Positions 15,819-26,124 of a stretch of 64,000 nt of DNA are shown here, piece after piece. The notes beneath the pieces are model-generated. The model was given only the letters and a program-made list of their open reading frames with translations, was not told where the DNA came from and ran no database searches. Each line of letters starts with the position of its first letter. Within the stretch, counting starts at the first letter, position 1. Position numbers and translations under genes: made by a program. This DNA comes from Halopseudomonas sabulinigri (lineage in GTDB: Bacteria > Pseudomonadota > Gammaproteobacteria > Pseudomonadales > Pseudomonadaceae), in contig NZ_LT629763.1 of the NCBI RefSeq assembly GCF_900105255.1, forward strand, positions 2,108,001-2,172,000, written 5' to 3'.

Positions 15819-17003
15819 TTAGAAGAACGCCTGAAGGCCCGTCTGCGCGCGGCCGAGAATGAGCGCGTGCACATCGTGGGTACCTTCGTAGGTGTTGACT
15901 ACTTCCAGGTTGACCACGTGGCGGATTACGCCGTACTCGTCGGAGATGCCGTTGCCGCCGAGCATGTCGCGAGCAACGCGGGCGATGTCCAGCGATTTGC
16001 CGCAGGAGTTGCGCTTCATAATGGAGGTGATTTCCACCGCAGCGGTGCCTTCATCCTTCATACGACCCAGGCGCAGGCAGCCTTGCAGCGCCAGGGTGAT
16101 CTCGGTCTGCATGTCCGCCAGTTTCTTTTGCACCAGCTGAGTCTGCGCCAGCGGGCGACCGAACTGCAGCCGGTCCATGGTGTACTGACGGGCGGTGTGC
16201 CAGCAGAACTCGGCGGCGCCCAGCGCGCCCCAGGAAATGCCATAACGCGCAGAGTTCAAGCAGGTGAACGGGCCTTTCAGACCAGTCACGTGCGGCAGCA
16301 TGTTCTCTTCCGGCACGAACACGTCTTCCATCACGATTTCACCGGTGATCGAGGTACGCAGGCCAACCTTGCCCTTGATGGCTGGCGCGCTAAGGCCTTT
16401 CCAGCCCTTCTCCAGAATGAAGCCACGAATTACATCGTCGTCGGTCTTGGCCCAGACCACAAACACATCGGCGATGGGGCTGTTGGTGATCCACATTTTG
16501 GCGCCCTTGAGCAGGTAGCCGCCTTCGGTGCTGCGTGCGCGGGTAATCATCGAGCCCGGATCGGAGCCGTGGTTCGGCTCGGTCAAGCCGAAGCAGCCGA
16601 TGTGCTCACCGGAGGCCAGCTTGGGCAGATACTTCTGCTTCTGCTCCTCAGAACCAAATTCGTTGATCGGTACCATCACCAGGGAGGACTGCACGCTCAT
16701 CATCGAGCGGTAGCCGGAATCCACACGCTCGACTTCGCGGGCGATCAGACCGTAGCACACGTAGTTCAGGCCGCTGCCGCCGTACTGCTCGGGAATGGTT
16801 GCACCCAGCAGGCCCAGCTCGCCCATTTCACGGAAGATCTCAACATCGGTCTGCTCGTTGCGGAAGGAGTTGAGCACACGCGGCATCAACTTTTCCTGGC
16901 AGTACTGACGTGCGCTGTCACGCACCATGCGCTCTTCTTCGGTCAGTTGCTGGTCCAGCAACAACGGATCTTCCCAGTTGAAACTTGCTTTCGATGCGGC
17001 CAT
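15819..17003 (-). CDS. gcdH: Glutaryl-CoA dehydrogenase
   Basis: The 394-residue acyl-CoA dehydrogenase closely matches the glutaryl-CoA dehydrogenase branch: [48 protein letters not shown], the FAD segment [16 protein letters not shown], the decarboxylation-active-site region of the family, and the C-terminal [22 protein letters not shown] with the catalytic Glu. It converts glutaryl-CoA to crotonyl-CoA and CO2 in lysine and tryptophan catabolism, passing electrons to ETF. GGAG precedes the ATG. A divergent LysR gene and a downstream CoA-transferase support the pathway. Confidence 0.95.
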   Translation of the reverse strand: MAASKASFNWEDPLLLDQQLTEEERMVRDSARQYCQEKLMPRVLNSFRNEQTDVEIFREMGELGLLGATIPEQYGGSGLNYVCYGLIAREVERVDSGYRSMMSVQSSLVMVPINEFGSEEQKQKYLPKLASGEHIGCFGLTEPNHGSDPGSMITRARSTEGGYLLKGAKMWITNSPIADVFVVWAKTDDDVIRGFILEKGWKGLSAPAIKGKVGLRTSITGEIVMEDVFVPEENMLPHVTGLKGPFTCLNSARYGISWGALGAAEFCWHTARQYTMDRLQFGRPLAQTQLVQKKLADMQTEITLALQGCLRLGRMKDEGTAAVEITSIMKRNSCGKSLDIARVARDMLGGNGISDEYGVIRHVVNLEVVNTYEGTHDVHALILGRAQTGLQAFF

Positions 17004-17143
17004 GAAAACTCCGATAGTCAGGATGTGGGTACAGAGCCCCGTGCGGGACCCTCAGTGGCAGTAACTGTACGCACAGAGATTTGGGCTAACAAGCGTCTTT
17101 TGCGCAGCAGCTTGTGCTAAATTGGAACTCCGAAAAAACATAG

Positions 17144-17228
17144 CGACAAGCCGCAAGCTTCAAGCGGCAGGCAGCACCGGCCCAGCGCACGGACAGCTTG
17201 GCGCTTTATACTTATAGCTTATCGCTGC
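17144..17228. repeat. Intergenic repeat, copy 2 (gcdH/gcdR gap)
   Basis: The left arm CAAGCCGCAAGCTTCAAGCG (17147-17166) and the right arm with CTTATAGCTTATCGCTG (17211-17227) match the arms of copies 1, 3 and 4. It lies just upstream of the gcdR ribosome binding site and may form the 5' end of its mRNA. Confidence 0.6.
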
Positions 17229-17242
17229 TCCAAAGGAGCCCC

Positions 17243-18145
17243 ATGCGCCGCAAAATCCCACCGACCCAGGCCCTCATTTGTTTCGAGTCTTCGGCCCGGC
17301 ATGAAAGCTTTACCAAGGCTGCAGAAGAGCTGTCGCTGACCCAGAGCGCCGTCTGCCGGCAGATTGCCAACCTGGAGGAGTTTCTCGATATTCAGCTGTT
17401 CCGCCGCACACGGCGCGGTGTAAAGCTGACCGACGCAGGGCAAACCTATAGCCGGCGAATCGCCAGCCGGCTGGATGCGGTAGAGCGCGACACGCTCTCT
17501 GTGATGGGTAACCAGGGTACGGCGACGCTGGAGCTGGCGTTGGTGCCGACCTTTGGCACCCAATGGCTGCTGCCAAGGCTAGGCGACTTTCTGCGCCAGC
17601 ATCCGCAGATCACCGTCAACCTGACCAACCGCACGCGGCCCTTTCTGTTTGCCGATACCGAGTTCGACGCCGCCATCTACTTCGGCGACGGCGAGTGGTC
17701 GGGTACACAAACACATTTTCTGATGAAGGAATCGCCCATTCCGGTGTGCAGCCCGGCACTGATAGCACCGCAACATCAGCTGACGCCAGAGCAGATTGCC
17801 GAGCTGCCATTGCTGCAGCAAACCACCCGGCCGTACGCCTGGCGGCAATGGTTTGCGGCGGTAGATATGCGCGTTGAGCACGACCTCAACGGCACGCGGC
17901 TGGAGCTGTTCTCCATGCTCGCGCAGGCCGCCATGCATGGCTTGGGCGTGGCACTGATCCCGCCGTTTCTGATTCGCAACGAGCTGGCCGAGGGGCGCTT
18001 GATCAGCCCCTGCGCGCGCAGTTTCGACAGCGCCAACAGTTACTTTCTGGTGATTCCAGAACGCAAGGCTGAATCCGCTGCGCTACTGGCATTTCGTGAC
18101 TGGCTGACCGCTGAAGCAGAGCGCTATCGCTTGGAGAACAGCTGA
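17243..18145 (+). CDS. gcdR: LysR-family regulator of glutarate catabolism
   Basis: The 300-residue LysR regulator has an N-terminal helix-turn-helix (ALICFESSARHESFTKAAEELSLTQSAVCRQIANLEEFLDIQLFRR, about residues 8-55) and a substrate-binding domain of the GcvA type. The start at 17243 follows AAAGGAG. It is divergent from gcdH, the standard arrangement for an activator of its neighbour. A partly symmetric TTGGAACTCCGAA at 17122-17134 in the shared gap could be its site. The gene symbol is taken from the position next to gcdH in Pseudomonas. Confidence 0.82.
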   Translation: MRRKIPPTQALICFESSARHESFTKAAEELSLTQSAVCRQIANLEEFLDIQLFRRTRRGVKLTDAGQTYSRRIASRLDAVERDTLSVMGNQGTATLELALVPTFGTQWLLPRLGDFLRQHPQITVNLTNRTRPFLFADTEFDAAIYFGDGEWSGTQTHFLMKESPIPVCSPALIAPQHQLTPEQIAELPLLQQTTRPYAWRQWFAAVDMRVEHDLNGTRLELFSMLAQAAMHGLGVALIPPFLIRNELAEGRLISPCARSFDSANSYFLVIPERKAESAALLAFRDWLTAEAERYRLENS

Positions 18146-18173
18146 TTGCCGTCTGTCGTCACTTGATACAGAC

Positions 18174-18202
18174 AAAAAAAGGGCCTCCGAAGAGACCCTG
18201 AG
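18174..18202 (-). terminator. Rho-independent terminator of the yceI operon
   Basis: On the minus strand a stem AGGGTCTC/GAGGCCCT with a TTCG loop is followed by seven T, about 26 bases after the yceI stop. It may also stop gcdR transcription from the other side less efficiently. Confidence 0.85.
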
Positions 18203-18227
18203 CACAACTTGGAATACTCTCAGGCGC

Positions 18228-18803
18228 TTACTGACGCACGCCTTCAACACTGATGATCAGCTCGACTTCCTGCGAGGCCGGGCCCAGATCCATGGAGATA
18301 TCGAAGTCCTTCAGCGCCAGCGTGGTGGTGCCGGAGAAACCGGCGCGGTAGCCGCCCCATGGATCTTCGCCTTCACCGATGAACTTGGCATCCAGCACCA
18401 CCGGCTTGGTCACGCCATTGAGCGTCAGGTTGCCGGTGATATGGGCGGTGTCATCACCGGTCATCTCTACCTTGCTTGACTCGAAGGTCGCGGTGGGGTG
18501 CTCGGCCACGTTGAGGAAGTCGTCGCTGCGCAGATGCTTGTCACGCTCGGCGTGGTTGGAGTCGACGCTGGTGGTGTTGATGCTGACCTTGACCGCACTG
18601 GCTTCGGGCTTGTCGGCATCCCAGCTGAAGTCGCCACTGAAGTCGTTGAAGCGCCCGTAGATCCAGCTATAACCCAGGTGGCTGATCTTGAAATTGATTG
18701 AGGCGTGCTGCCCCTGTTGATCGATGACGTAATCGGCAGCCTGCAGTGAGCCCGACAATGCCAGCAAACCACCCAGAGCCAATCCTGCGAATGTCTTTTT
18801 CAT
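18228..18803 (-). CDS. yceI: YceI family periplasmic protein
   Basis: The 191-residue protein has a 22-residue signal peptide ([22 protein letters not shown]) and a complete YceI domain: [53 protein letters not shown] and [13 protein letters not shown]. YceI proteins are lipocalin-like and bind an isoprenoid quinone or similar lipid in the periplasm. AAGGAGAG precedes the ATG. It begins one base after the cytochrome b561 stop codon, the classic pairing for this family. Confidence 0.93.
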   Translation of the reverse strand: MKKTFAGLALGGLLALSGSLQAADYVIDQQGQHASINFKISHLGYSWIYGRFNDFSGDFSWDADKPEASAVKVSINTTSVDSNHAERDKHLRSDDFLNVAEHPTATFESSKVEMTGDDTAHITGNLTLNGVTKPVVLDAKFIGEGEDPWGGYRAGFSGTTTLALKDFDISMDLGPASQEVELIISVEGVRQ

Positions 18804-18804
18804 G

Positions 18805-19374
18805 CTAACTCTCCTTGGTATTGTTCAACCGCATGCCCAGCATGCGGCGCAATGTATCGTCACGATCCAGCCAGTGGTGCTTGAGTGCGCCCAGCGCATG
18901 CAAGGCCACCAGCCCGAGTACTCCCATCGCCACCCAGTAATGCACAGCACCGGCACGATCAGCCTGTTGCGGCAAACCGGTTACCAGCGCCGGCACCTCG
19001 AACCAGCCGAACAGGCTGATACCCTGCCCCTTGGCGGTTGAAATCAGGTAGCCGCTTATCACGATGATGGCCAGCAACAGGTACAACAGCAGGTGCACCG
19101 TCGCCGACAGGGTGATCTCCCATGGCTTGTGGCCGGGGACCGCCTCTGGTTTACGGTTGATCAACCGCCACCCTAACCGCCCCAGCAGCAACGCCGCCAG
19201 CAGCAGGCCGATGCTCTTGTGCCAGAACGGCGCACTGGTGTAATAGGGGCTGTAATAGGTCAGGCCGGTCATCCACAGACCCAGCGCAATCAGGCCGAAC
19301 ACGCCCAGCGCCATCAGCCAGTGCAGGCAGACGCTGATCGATCCATAGCGTTGAGCGGTGTTGCGCAAGGGCAT
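18805..19374 (-). CDS. Cytochrome b561 family protein
   Basis: The 189-residue inner-membrane protein has four predicted helices with well-placed heme-ligand histidines ([66 protein letters not shown]). It resembles CybB-type b561, which exchanges electrons between quinol and partners. It is the first gene of a two-gene operon with yceI, and GGGAG precedes the ATG. It is probably involved in periplasmic redox or superoxide defence; the exact donor is unknown. Confidence 0.9.
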   Translation of the reverse strand: MPLRNTAQRYGSISVCLHWLMALGVFGLIALGLWMTGLTYYSPYYTSAPFWHKSIGLLLAALLLGRLGWRLINRKPEAVPGHKPWEITLSATVHLLLYLLLAIIVISGYLISTAKGQGISLFGWFEVPALVTGLPQQADRAGAVHYWVAMGVLGLVALHALGALKHHWLDRDDTLRRMLGMRLNNTKES

Positions 19375-19474
19375 GACTGGCTCCCGTTATTTCGGCACAT
19401 GATCCCATCGAGAGATAGAGACAAAAAGCGCAATATTTGGTTCTAACCCATCAGGTTTCCATATATTTCAGGCA

Positions 19475-19513
19475 GAAAAAAACCTCCCGCCGCGGCTGCG
19501 TGGGAGGTTTTTC
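19475..19513. terminator. Bidirectional-type terminator after trpC
   Basis: AAAAAACCTCCC and GGGAGGTTTTT form a stem around a GC-rich loop. Runs of A on one side and T on the other allow it to work on both strands. It lies between the trpC stop and the upstream side of the cytochrome b561 gene. Confidence 0.85.
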
Positions 19514-19528
19514 TGATACCCGGTCGAC

Positions 19529-20323
19529 TTAGAAAAACAGTCGCTTGAGCTCATATCCCGGATCACTGGCGCGCATGAAGGCCTCGCCAACCAGGAAACT
19601 GTAAACGCCGTGCGCCAACATGAGTTCAACGTCGGTGCGGTGCAGAATGCCACTCTCGGTGACCAGCGTCTTGCCCTTGGGAATCTGTGGTAGCAACTCC
19701 AGCGTAGTATCGAGGGTAACCTCAAAGGTATGCAGGTTACGGTTGTTGATACCGATAAGCGGGGTCTCCAGCTTGAGCCCGCGCTCCAGCTCAGCGGCGT
19801 CATGCACCTCAACCAGTACGTCGAGCCCGTGCTGCTTCGCGGTGGCCGCCAGCTCGTGCATCTGCCCATCCTCCAGGCAGGCCGCGATCAGCAGAATGCA
19901 GTCGGCACCCAGCGCGCGCGCCTCGACCACTTGATAGGGATCCACCATGAAGTCCTTACGAATGACCGGCAGCGCACAGGCGCTGCGAGCCTGCTGCAGG
20001 TAATCGTCGTGGCCCTGAAAGAAGTCAACATCGGTCAGCACCGAAAGGCAGGCCGCCCCGCCCTCTTCATAGCTGTGCGCAATGGCAGCCGGATCGAAGT
20101 CCTCGCGCAGCACGCCCTTGCTGGGCGATGCCTTCTTGATCTCGGCGATCACCGCCGGCTTGCGCGCACTGGCGCGGCTTTGCAGCGCCGCCGCGAAGCC
20201 GCGGGTTCGCGAAGCCGCGCCAGCTTGGGTCTCCAGTTCCTGCAGCGATACGCGGGCACTACGCTCAGCGACTTCTTCGTATTTGCGCGCGACAATGTTC
20301 TGCAAAATCGTTGGTACCGTCAT
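19529..20323 (-). CDS. trpC: Indole-3-glycerol-phosphate synthase
   Basis: The 264-residue TIM-barrel enzyme makes indole-3-glycerol phosphate from CdRP. Seen are the N-terminal [15 protein letters not shown], the motif [11 protein letters not shown] with catalytic Lys, [27 protein letters not shown] and LVTESGI. Its ATG overlaps the trpD stop by four bases, so the two are translationally coupled. It is the last gene of this trp cluster before the terminator. It is a stand-alone IGPS, not fused with PRAI (TrpF). Confidence 0.97.
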   Translation of the reverse strand: MTVPTILQNIVARKYEEVAERSARVSLQELETQAGAASRTRGFAAALQSRASARKPAVIAEIKKASPSKGVLREDFDPAAIAHSYEEGGAACLSVLTDVDFFQGHDDYLQQARSACALPVIRKDFMVDPYQVVEARALGADCILLIAACLEDGQMHELAATAKQHGLDVLVEVHDAAELERGLKLETPLIGINNRNLHTFEVTLDTTLELLPQIPKGKTLVTESGILHRTDVELMLAHGVYSFLVGEAFMRASDPGYELKRLFF

Positions 20324-21366
20324 TGTGCGGCCTCCTCTCTGAACACCTCGGTGAACGCCACCAGCTCATTGAGCTTTTCCCGAGCCAGCCCTGAGTAGAG
20401 CGCATCGGAGGCCAATTTCACACCTTCCTGCAACGAGGTGGCGTGATCTGCGGCGTAGAGCGCAGCGCCCGCATTGAGAATGATGATATCCGCCGCCTTC
20501 TCGCCGGCCTCGGTGGTGCGCTTGCCCAGCGCATCGCGAATCAGCGTCAGCGACGCTTCAGGGCCCTCAACGGTCAGGCCAATCAGACTGCGGCTTTTGA
20601 TACCCAACTCTTCAGGGCTTACGTCGTACTCGCGCACCTCGCCGTCCTTGAGTTCGGCAATGTGGCTGGTAGAAGCCAGGCTGAGCTCGTCCAGCCCGTC
20701 CTTGGAATGCACCACCAGCACATGCTCGCTACCCAGCCGCTTGAGTACTTCGGCGATGGGGCGGCACAGCGCTTCGGAAAACACACCAATAACCTGATGC
20801 TTGACGCCAGCAGGATTGGTCATTGGCCCCAGCATGTTGAAAATGGTACGCATGCCCAACTCGCGCCGCGGGCCAATGGCATGCTTCATAGCGCCGTGGT
20901 GGGCGGGGGCAAACATAAAGCCGACGCCCACGCTTTCGACGCAGCGCGCTACCTGTTCCGGCGTGAGATCCAGATTCACGCCCGCCGCTTCCAGCAGATC
21001 GGCGCTGCCGCTCTTGCCGGAAACGGCGCGGTTGCCGTGTTTGGCAACCTTGCCACCCGCAGCTGCCACCACCAAGGCCGCGGCGGTAGACACGTTGAAG
21101 ATGTTGGCGCCATCACCGCCGGTGCCACAGGTATCGACCAGGCGCTCGGCAGCAATGCTGACACCTGAGGCCAGCTCACGCATGACCATGGCCGCACCGG
21201 TGATCTCGTCCAGCGTTTCACTCTTCATGCGCAGCGCGACCAGAAAGCCGCCGACCTGTGCGTCGGTGCATTGGCCGGTCATGATCTGGCGCATCACGTC
21301 CTGCATTTCTTCGGTACTCAGATCCAGCTGGTCAACCGCCTTGCCGAGGGCTGTCTTGATGTCCAT
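20320..21366 (-). CDS. trpD: Anthranilate phosphoribosyltransferase
   Basis: The 348-residue product transfers phosphoribose to anthranilate. Visible are the N-terminal helical domain ([22 protein letters not shown]) and the PRPP-binding [40 protein letters not shown] and [22 protein letters not shown]. The ATG at 21366 has AAAGGAG in front; an upstream ATG at 21387 would overlap trpG without a ribosome binding site. It is a mono-functional TrpD, with TrpG separate, as usual in Pseudomonas. Confidence 0.97.
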   Translation of the reverse strand: MDIKTALGKAVDQLDLSTEEMQDVMRQIMTGQCTDAQVGGFLVALRMKSETLDEITGAAMVMRELASGVSIAAERLVDTCGTGGDGANIFNVSTAAALVVAAAGGKVAKHGNRAVSGKSGSADLLEAAGVNLDLTPEQVARCVESVGVGFMFAPAHHGAMKHAIGPRRELGMRTIFNMLGPMTNPAGVKHQVIGVFSEALCRPIAEVLKRLGSEHVLVVHSKDGLDELSLASTSHIAELKDGEVREYDVSPEELGIKSRSLIGLTVEGPEASLTLIRDALGKRTTEAGEKAADIIILNAGAALYAADHATSLQEGVKLASDALYSGLAREKLNELVAFTEVFREEAAQ

Positions 21367-21386
21367 AGACTCTCCTTTGCTCCGCA

Positions 21387-21983
21387 TCAGCCGCGCAGGC
21401 CGCCTTGCTGCTTGAGAAAATTATCCAGTAGTTCGTGGCCCTGATCCGAGAGAATGGACTCGGGATGAAACTGTACGCCCTCGATCATGAACTCGCGGTG
21501 CCGCACGCCCATGATCTCGTCCACATTGCCCTGTTCGTCCTGGGTCCAGGCCGTCAGCTCCAGACAGTCCGGCAGCGTCTCGCGGCTGATCACCAGCGAG
21601 TGGTAGCGGGTCACGGTCAGCGGGTTGTTCAGCCCGGCAAACACGCCCAGCCCCTCATGGTAGACCGGGCTGGTCTTGCCGTGCATGACCTGACGCGCGC
21701 GCACCACGTCACCGCCAAAGGCCTGGCCAATGCTCTGGTGCCCCAGGCAGATACCCAGAATCGGCAGTTTGCCGGCAAAGTGCTTGAGCACCGGCACCGA
21801 CACGCCCGCTTCATTCGGCGTGCAGGGACCGGGCGACACTACGATGCGTTCAGGCTTCAGCGCTTCGATCTCGGCGACGCTCAGTTCGTCGTTGCGAATA
21901 ACCTTTACATCAGCGCCCAGCTCGCCCAGGTACTGCACGACGTTGTAGGTAAAGGAGTCGTAGTTATCAATCATTAACAGCAT
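21387..21983 (-). CDS. trpG: Anthranilate synthase component II (glutamine amidotransferase)
   Basis: The 198-residue class I amidotransferase supplies ammonia to TrpE, and in many bacteria also to PabB. Seen are [23 protein letters not shown], the nucleophile Cys in [16 protein letters not shown], and the His-Glu pair in GVQFHPESI. It lies 12 bases after trpE and 20 before trpD. Confidence 0.97.
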   Translation of the reverse strand: MLLMIDNYDSFTYNVVQYLGELGADVKVIRNDELSVAEIEALKPERIVVSPGPCTPNEAGVSVPVLKHFAGKLPILGICLGHQSIGQAFGGDVVRARQVMHGKTSPVYHEGLGVFAGLNNPLTVTRYHSLVISRETLPDCLELTAWTQDEQGNVDEIMGVRHREFMIEGVQFHPESILSDQGHELLDNFLKQQGGLRG

Positions 21984-21995
21984 GGTATTGCTCCT

Positions 21996-23474
21996 TTACC
22001 GGGCGGCTTGTTCAGCCAGAGCGATGGCACGAAACATGGCACGACGCTTGTTGATGGTTTCTTCCCACTCCAGCGCGGGTACCGAATCGGCAACAATGCC
22101 GGCCCCGGCCTGCACGTGCAGTTCGCCGTCCTTGATCACCGCGGTGCGAATGGCGATCGCGGTGTCCATGTTGCCGTTCCACGCCCAGTAGCCTACCGCG
22201 CCGCCGTAAACACCGCGTTTGACCGGCTCCAGCTCGTCAATGATCTCGATAGCGCGGATCTTGGGCGCGCCCGACAGGGTGCCGGCCGGCAATATGGCGC
22301 GCAGGGCGTCCATCGCATTCAGCTCTGACTTCAGATGGCCCTGCACATTGGAAACGATGTGCATGACGTTGGAATAACGCTCGATCACCATCTTCTCCGT
22401 CAGTTGCACCTTGCCAATCTCGGCAACGCGCCCCACATCGTTGCGGCCCAGGTCGATCAGCATCAGGTGTTCGGCGATCTCCTTGGCATCTGAGAGCAGG
22501 TCCTGCTCCAACGCTAGATCCTCTTCCTCGGTGGCGCCGCGTGGCCGCGTGCCGGCAATCGGCCGCACCGTGACTTCGCCCTCTTCCACCCGCACCAGTA
22601 CCTCGGGCGAACTGCCGACCACGTGAAAGTCGCCAAAGTTGAAGAAATACATATAAGGCGTTGGATTCTGGCTGCGCAACGCGCGATACAGATCGATCGG
22701 CTCGGCCTTGAATCGCACGCTCATGCGCTGCGAGGGCACCACCTGCATGCAGTCGCCGGCCAGAATGTATTCCTTGACGGTCTCGACCGCGCGCTCGAAG
22801 TGCTCGCGGGTAAAGCTGGCGCGGTAGTCCAGATCGATGTCGACCGGCGCGTTCAAGTCCAGCAGCTTGCGCGGCTGCATGGGCTGGCGCAATTGTTCCA
22901 GCAACTGATCCAGACGCACATTGGCCTGGGCGTAGGCGTCGCTCTGCGCCGGGTCGGCCAGCACGATGGCGTGCAGCTTGCCGGCCAGATTGTCGAACAC
23001 CACCACTTCATCAGACACCATCAACAGAATGTCCGGCGTGCCGAGCACATCGGGGTTAACGCTCTTGGCCAGCCGCGGCTCCACATAACGTACGCAGTCG
23101 TAACCAAAGTAGCCTACGAGGCCGCCATTGAAACGCGGCAGGCCCGGAATCGACGGCACCCGATATCGCGCCTTGAACTCCTCAACGAAGGCCAGCGGGT
23201 CGGCGCACTCATGACGCTCTTGCTCGATGCCGTCGATCAATACGCTGGCGGTGTGACCGTCGACGCGCAGCACGGTGCGCGCCGGCAGGCCGATGATCGA
23301 ATAACGGCCCCACTTCTCGCCACCCTGCACCGATTCAAGCAGATAGGAAAAGGCACCGTCGGCCAACTTCAGATAGGTAGATAGCGGAGTTTCAAGGTCG
23401 GCCAGTACTTCGCGCACTACGGGTACGCGGTTGCAGTCCTGAGCGGCCAGGCGAAGAAATTCGTCTTGGGTCAT
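21996..23474 (-). CDS. trpE: Anthranilate synthase component I
   Basis: The 492-residue product catalyses chorismate to anthranilate. The C-terminal chorismate-binding domain is complete ([76 protein letters not shown]). The N-terminal part contains [18 protein letters not shown], where feedback inhibition by Trp occurs in the family. The start at 23474 follows GAGG; a start six codons upstream lacks one. The gene is preceded by a Trp-containing leader peptide. Confidence 0.97.
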   Translation of the reverse strand: MTQDEFLRLAAQDCNRVPVVREVLADLETPLSTYLKLADGAFSYLLESVQGGEKWGRYSIIGLPARTVLRVDGHTASVLIDGIEQERHECADPLAFVEEFKARYRVPSIPGLPRFNGGLVGYFGYDCVRYVEPRLAKSVNPDVLGTPDILLMVSDEVVVFDNLAGKLHAIVLADPAQSDAYAQANVRLDQLLEQLRQPMQPRKLLDLNAPVDIDLDYRASFTREHFERAVETVKEYILAGDCMQVVPSQRMSVRFKAEPIDLYRALRSQNPTPYMYFFNFGDFHVVGSSPEVLVRVEEGEVTVRPIAGTRPRGATEEEDLALEQDLLSDAKEIAEHLMLIDLGRNDVGRVAEIGKVQLTEKMVIERYSNVMHIVSNVQGHLKSELNAMDALRAILPAGTLSGAPKIRAIEIIDELEPVKRGVYGGAVGYWAWNGNMDTAIAIRTAVIKDGELHVQAGAGIVADSVPALEWEETINKRRAMFRAIALAEQAAR

Positions 23475-23548
23475 GATCAGCCTCGTGGGCAAAAATTGTT
23501 GTCACACACAAACCAGGGGTGCCCGCGTATCACGCAGGCGAGCGCACA
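23475..23548 (-). promoter_or_regulatory. Probable trp attenuator region
   Basis: Between the leader-peptide stop and the trpE start lie an 8-base hairpin GCCTGCGT/ACGCGGGC (23539-23521) and, further down, a short TTGT/ACAA hairpin directly before five T (23495-23491). The alternative antiterminator pairing is not resolved by eye, so the mechanism is inferred from the leader peptide. Confidence 0.5.
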
Positions 23549-23593
23549 TCAGACACGCCAACGCCAGCGGGCGAGCGCCTTGATAACTCTCAT
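23549..23593 (-). CDS. trpL: trp operon leader peptide
   Basis: A 14-codon open frame encodes MRVIKALARWRWRV and ends in TGA 74 bases before the trpE start. Two Trp codons separated by a single Arg codon, in so short a peptide directly upstream of trpE, are what a ribosome-mediated attenuation leader needs. Its own ribosome binding site is weak. Attenuation of trpE is known in Pseudomonas. Confidence 0.75.
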   Translation of the reverse strand: MRVIKALARWRWRV

Positions 23594-23651
23594 CAGTTTG
23601 CGGTTGCTGACAAACACGGCTGATCCATCTTGCAGAAGGGATAACGCAGCA

Positions 23652-23680
23652 AGACTATATGAGCGCATCGAGTGAATCAA
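23652..23680 (-). promoter_or_regulatory. Weak candidate trpE promoter
   Basis: On the minus strand TTGATT (23680-23675) is followed by TATAGT (15-base spacer) or TAGTCT (17-base spacer). It overlaps the 3' end of gph and would start the transcript just upstream of the leader peptide. Confidence 0.35.
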
Positions 23681-24335
23681 CCAGCAAGTCCGGGTTTTCC
23701 GCCGCGATGGGCTCGCCGTGGTTGTAGCCATAGCTTACCGCCACCACCGGCACGCCGGCGGCTCTGGCGGCCCTGATGTCGTTGCGCGAATCGCCAACAA
23801 ACAGCGCCTGCGCCGCACTGACCTCCGCTTGCTGCATCACCCACAGCAACGCACCGGGATCGGGCTTCTGCATTGGCAAGGTGTCGCCGCCCACCAGCCA
23901 GTCAAAACTGTCCGCCATGCCCTTTTCCGCCAACAGGTCGGGTAAAAAGCGCTCAGGCTTATTGGTCACCAGAGCCAGCTTTACCCCCTCAGCGCGCAGA
24001 GCAGACAGCAACTCGGCCACACCCGGATAAACAGTGGTGCGTGAGTGATCGCCGGCGTAACAACGCAGAAAGTCCGCGAGCGCCGCTTCGGCTTCAGCGT
24101 CATCAACATTGGCGTGGTGCAGGCTACCGGCCAAAGCCCTGCGCACCAATACCGCCGCACCGTTGCCGACCCAGTCACGCACCCGCTCAACGCCGGCGGC
24201 TGGTTTGCCACGTAACGCCAGCATCTGATCTACCGCAGCGGCCAGATCCGGCACCGAATCCATCAGGGTGCCGTCCAGATCAAACATCACCAGGCGCGGC
24301 AACTCGCCGCCAAACAGTGTTCGCAACGCCGACAT
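23655..24335 (-). CDS. gph: Phosphoglycolate phosphatase (HAD family)
   Basis: The 226-residue HAD-superfamily phosphatase removes phosphate from 2-phosphoglycolate arising from DNA repair or oxygenation. Motif I is FDLDGTLMDS, motif II is ALVTNKP, motif III is the Lys in QKPDPGALLW, and motif IV is VGDSRNDIRAA. The ATG is three bases downstream of the rpe stop, so the two are coupled. It precedes trpE, the usual order rpe-gph-trpE in gamma-proteobacteria. Confidence 0.93.
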   Translation of the reverse strand: MSALRTLFGGELPRLVMFDLDGTLMDSVPDLAAAVDQMLALRGKPAAGVERVRDWVGNGAAVLVRRALAGSLHHANVDDAEAEAALADFLRCYAGDHSRTTVYPGVAELLSALRAEGVKLALVTNKPERFLPDLLAEKGMADSFDWLVGGDTLPMQKPDPGALLWVMQQAEVSAAQALFVGDSRNDIRAARAAGVPVVAVSYGYNHGEPIAAENPDLLVDSLDALI

Positions 24336-24337
24336 AT

Positions 24338-25012
24338 TCAGCGAGCGACCTGCGCCAGTTCGCTGCGCATGCGGTAGATCACGTCTTTATAGTCCGGCGC
24401 GTTAAAGATGGCAGAACCAGCAACGAAGGTATCGGCGCCGGCTTCAGCGATCTCGCGGATGTTCTCAACGTTCACGCCGCCGTCGATTTCCAGGCGAATA
24501 TCGCGGCCACTGGCATCAATCAGCGCACGTGCTTCACGCAGCTTGTCGAGTGTACCGGGGATGAACTTCTGCCCGCCAAAGCCGGGGTTAACGCTCATCA
24601 ACAGCACCATATCGACCTTGTCCATCACGTACTTGAGCACATCAAGCGGAGTAGCCGGGTTGAATACCAGGCCAGCCTTGGCGCCGCCCTGCTTGATCAG
24701 CTGCAACGAGCGGTCGATATGCTGGGATGCTTCCGGGTGGAAGGTGATGTAGGACGCACCAGCCTCCAGAAAGTCGCCAATGATGCGGTCCACCGGACTG
24801 ACCATCAGATGCACATCAATCGGCGCGGTGACGCCATATTTACGCAGTGCCGAGCACACCATCGGCCCGATGGTCAGGTTCGGCACGTAGTGATTATCCA
24901 TTACGTCGAAGTGCACGATATCTGCACCGTCCGCCAGGACCTGATCGACTTCAGCGCCGAGGCGCGCGAAATCGGCGGACAGAATGGAAGGGGCAATGGC
25001 ATAGTCTTGCAT
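24338..25012 (-). CDS. rpe: Ribulose-phosphate 3-epimerase
   Basis: The 224-residue TIM-barrel epimerase interconverts ribulose 5-phosphate and xylulose 5-phosphate. Seen are the N-terminal [13 protein letters not shown], the metal ligands in [17 protein letters not shown] and [22 protein letters not shown] and the [12 protein letters not shown] segment with a catalytic Asp. The start at 25012 is supported by TGAGG; the upstream in-frame ATG is weaker. It is followed directly by gph. Confidence 0.96.
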   Translation of the reverse strand: MQDYAIAPSILSADFARLGAEVDQVLADGADIVHFDVMDNHYVPNLTIGPMVCSALRKYGVTAPIDVHLMVSPVDRIIGDFLEAGASYITFHPEASQHIDRSLQLIKQGGAKAGLVFNPATPLDVLKYVMDKVDMVLLMSVNPGFGGQKFIPGTLDKLREARALIDASGRDIRLEIDGGVNVENIREIAEAGADTFVAGSAIFNAPDYKDVIYRMRSELAQVAR

Positions 25013-25119
25013 GGCAAACCTCAGCGACAACAAGGGTAGGAAATGCCCGCCAGTTTACCGCAAGCGTGCCGTGGCTGCGCTGTTATACTCGAATCAACGC
25101 CACCAAAGGACCTAGCTGA

Positions 25120-26124
25120 ATGCGAGCCTTGCTGTTGCTTATCGCACTCTCCCTGCCACTGTGCAGTCAGGCGCAGACACCCGAAACCGAGGAAGCGGCG
25201 GCAGACGCAACCCCCACTGCGCAGGATGGCAAACGCGCCGAATCCCCCTCGCGCAACGCACTGTATCAGCAGGCACTGGAGCGCCGACTGCCGACCGAAG
25301 AGCAGCGCCAACTGGACTTCCATGGAGAATCGCAACTGGGCTTGTATCTGCCAGCCGCGCGGCCAGAGGCGCTCGGCGGCGTGTTGCTGATCGCCGGCCC
25401 CGGCGAGCATGCTGACTGGCCCGAATTGATCGGCCCGGCACGCCGCCGGCTGAGCGACGCTGGCTGGAACACCCTGTCCATCAGCCTGCCGGATGCCCCT
25501 TTGCCAGCGTCCGTCGCCCCAGCGCCCGAGGCCGACGCGGATGCCGTGGATGCGGAAGCTAGCGATGAGCCGGAAGATCCGCTGCTCGCCGCCGACAACC
25601 AGCCCGATCAGCCGCCTGCCACGGCCGTCGCCAGCGCAGAGAGCTCCGCCGACTATGCCACCCGCTGCATGCAGCTGATCCAGGCGGCCTGGCAGGTACT
25701 GGCCGCTGAAAACAACGAGCACATCACGCTGATCACCCGCGCGGACGCCGGTTACTGGGCGCTACGCGCAGCCAGCCCACCCGCGAGCCAGCAACCACCG
25801 CACGCGGTGATCCTGTTCAAGCCGCGGGACCCCGCGATCGAGGGGCAACCGAGCCTGAACCTGTTACTGGAAGAATGGGACAAGCCGTTGCTTGAGCTGC
25901 TGGCCGCCGGCAGCCCGCAAGGGGCGATTCAGGCCCGCGAGCACCAGCGTATTGCACGCCGCGCGGGACACAACCTTTATCAGCAGTGGGATATCGATTA
26001 CCTGCAAAACTCGGTGCTGGCCGACGACATGCTGCAAAAACGTCTGCAGGGCTGGCTGGAGCGCCGCCTGCTGAACCAGCCCAGCGAGATTGGCGCCTCA
26101 ACGGAAGCCGCGGTGGCGCCTTAG
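25120..26124 (+). CDS. DUF3530 family exported protein
   Basis: The 334-residue product has a signal peptide (MRALLLLIALSLPLCSQAQ) and an alpha/beta-hydrolase-like body (GVLLIAGPGEHADWPELIGPARRRLSDAGWNTLSISLPD) that lacks a clear catalytic serine elbow. Residues about 128-180 are a disordered Ala/Asp/Glu/Pro-rich insert. This fits the DUF3530 family, of unknown function. AAAGGA lies ten bases before the ATG, and an extended -10, TGTTATACT, sits at 25081-25089 without a clear -35. The last 27 bases overlap the 3' end of the convergent djlA. Confidence 0.75.
   Translation: MRALLLLIALSLPLCSQAQTPETEEAAADATPTAQDGKRAESPSRNALYQQALERRLPTEEQRQLDFHGESQLGLYLPAARPEALGGVLLIAGPGEHADWPELIGPARRRLSDAGWNTLSISLPDAPLPASVAPAPEADADAVDAEASDEPEDPLLAADNQPDQPPATAVASAESSADYATRCMQLIQAAWQVLAAENNEHITLITRADAGYWALRAASPPASQQPPHAVILFKPRDPAIEGQPSLNLLLEEWDKPLLELLAAGSPQGAIQAREHQRIARRAGHNLYQQWDIDYLQNSVLADDMLQKRLQGWLERRLLNQPSEIGASTEAAVAP

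Noticed and set aside
14490..17120. Open frames of 410 and 417 codons antisense to the CoA-transferase and gcdH genes
   Set aside because: They mirror well-supported genes and contain no family motif.
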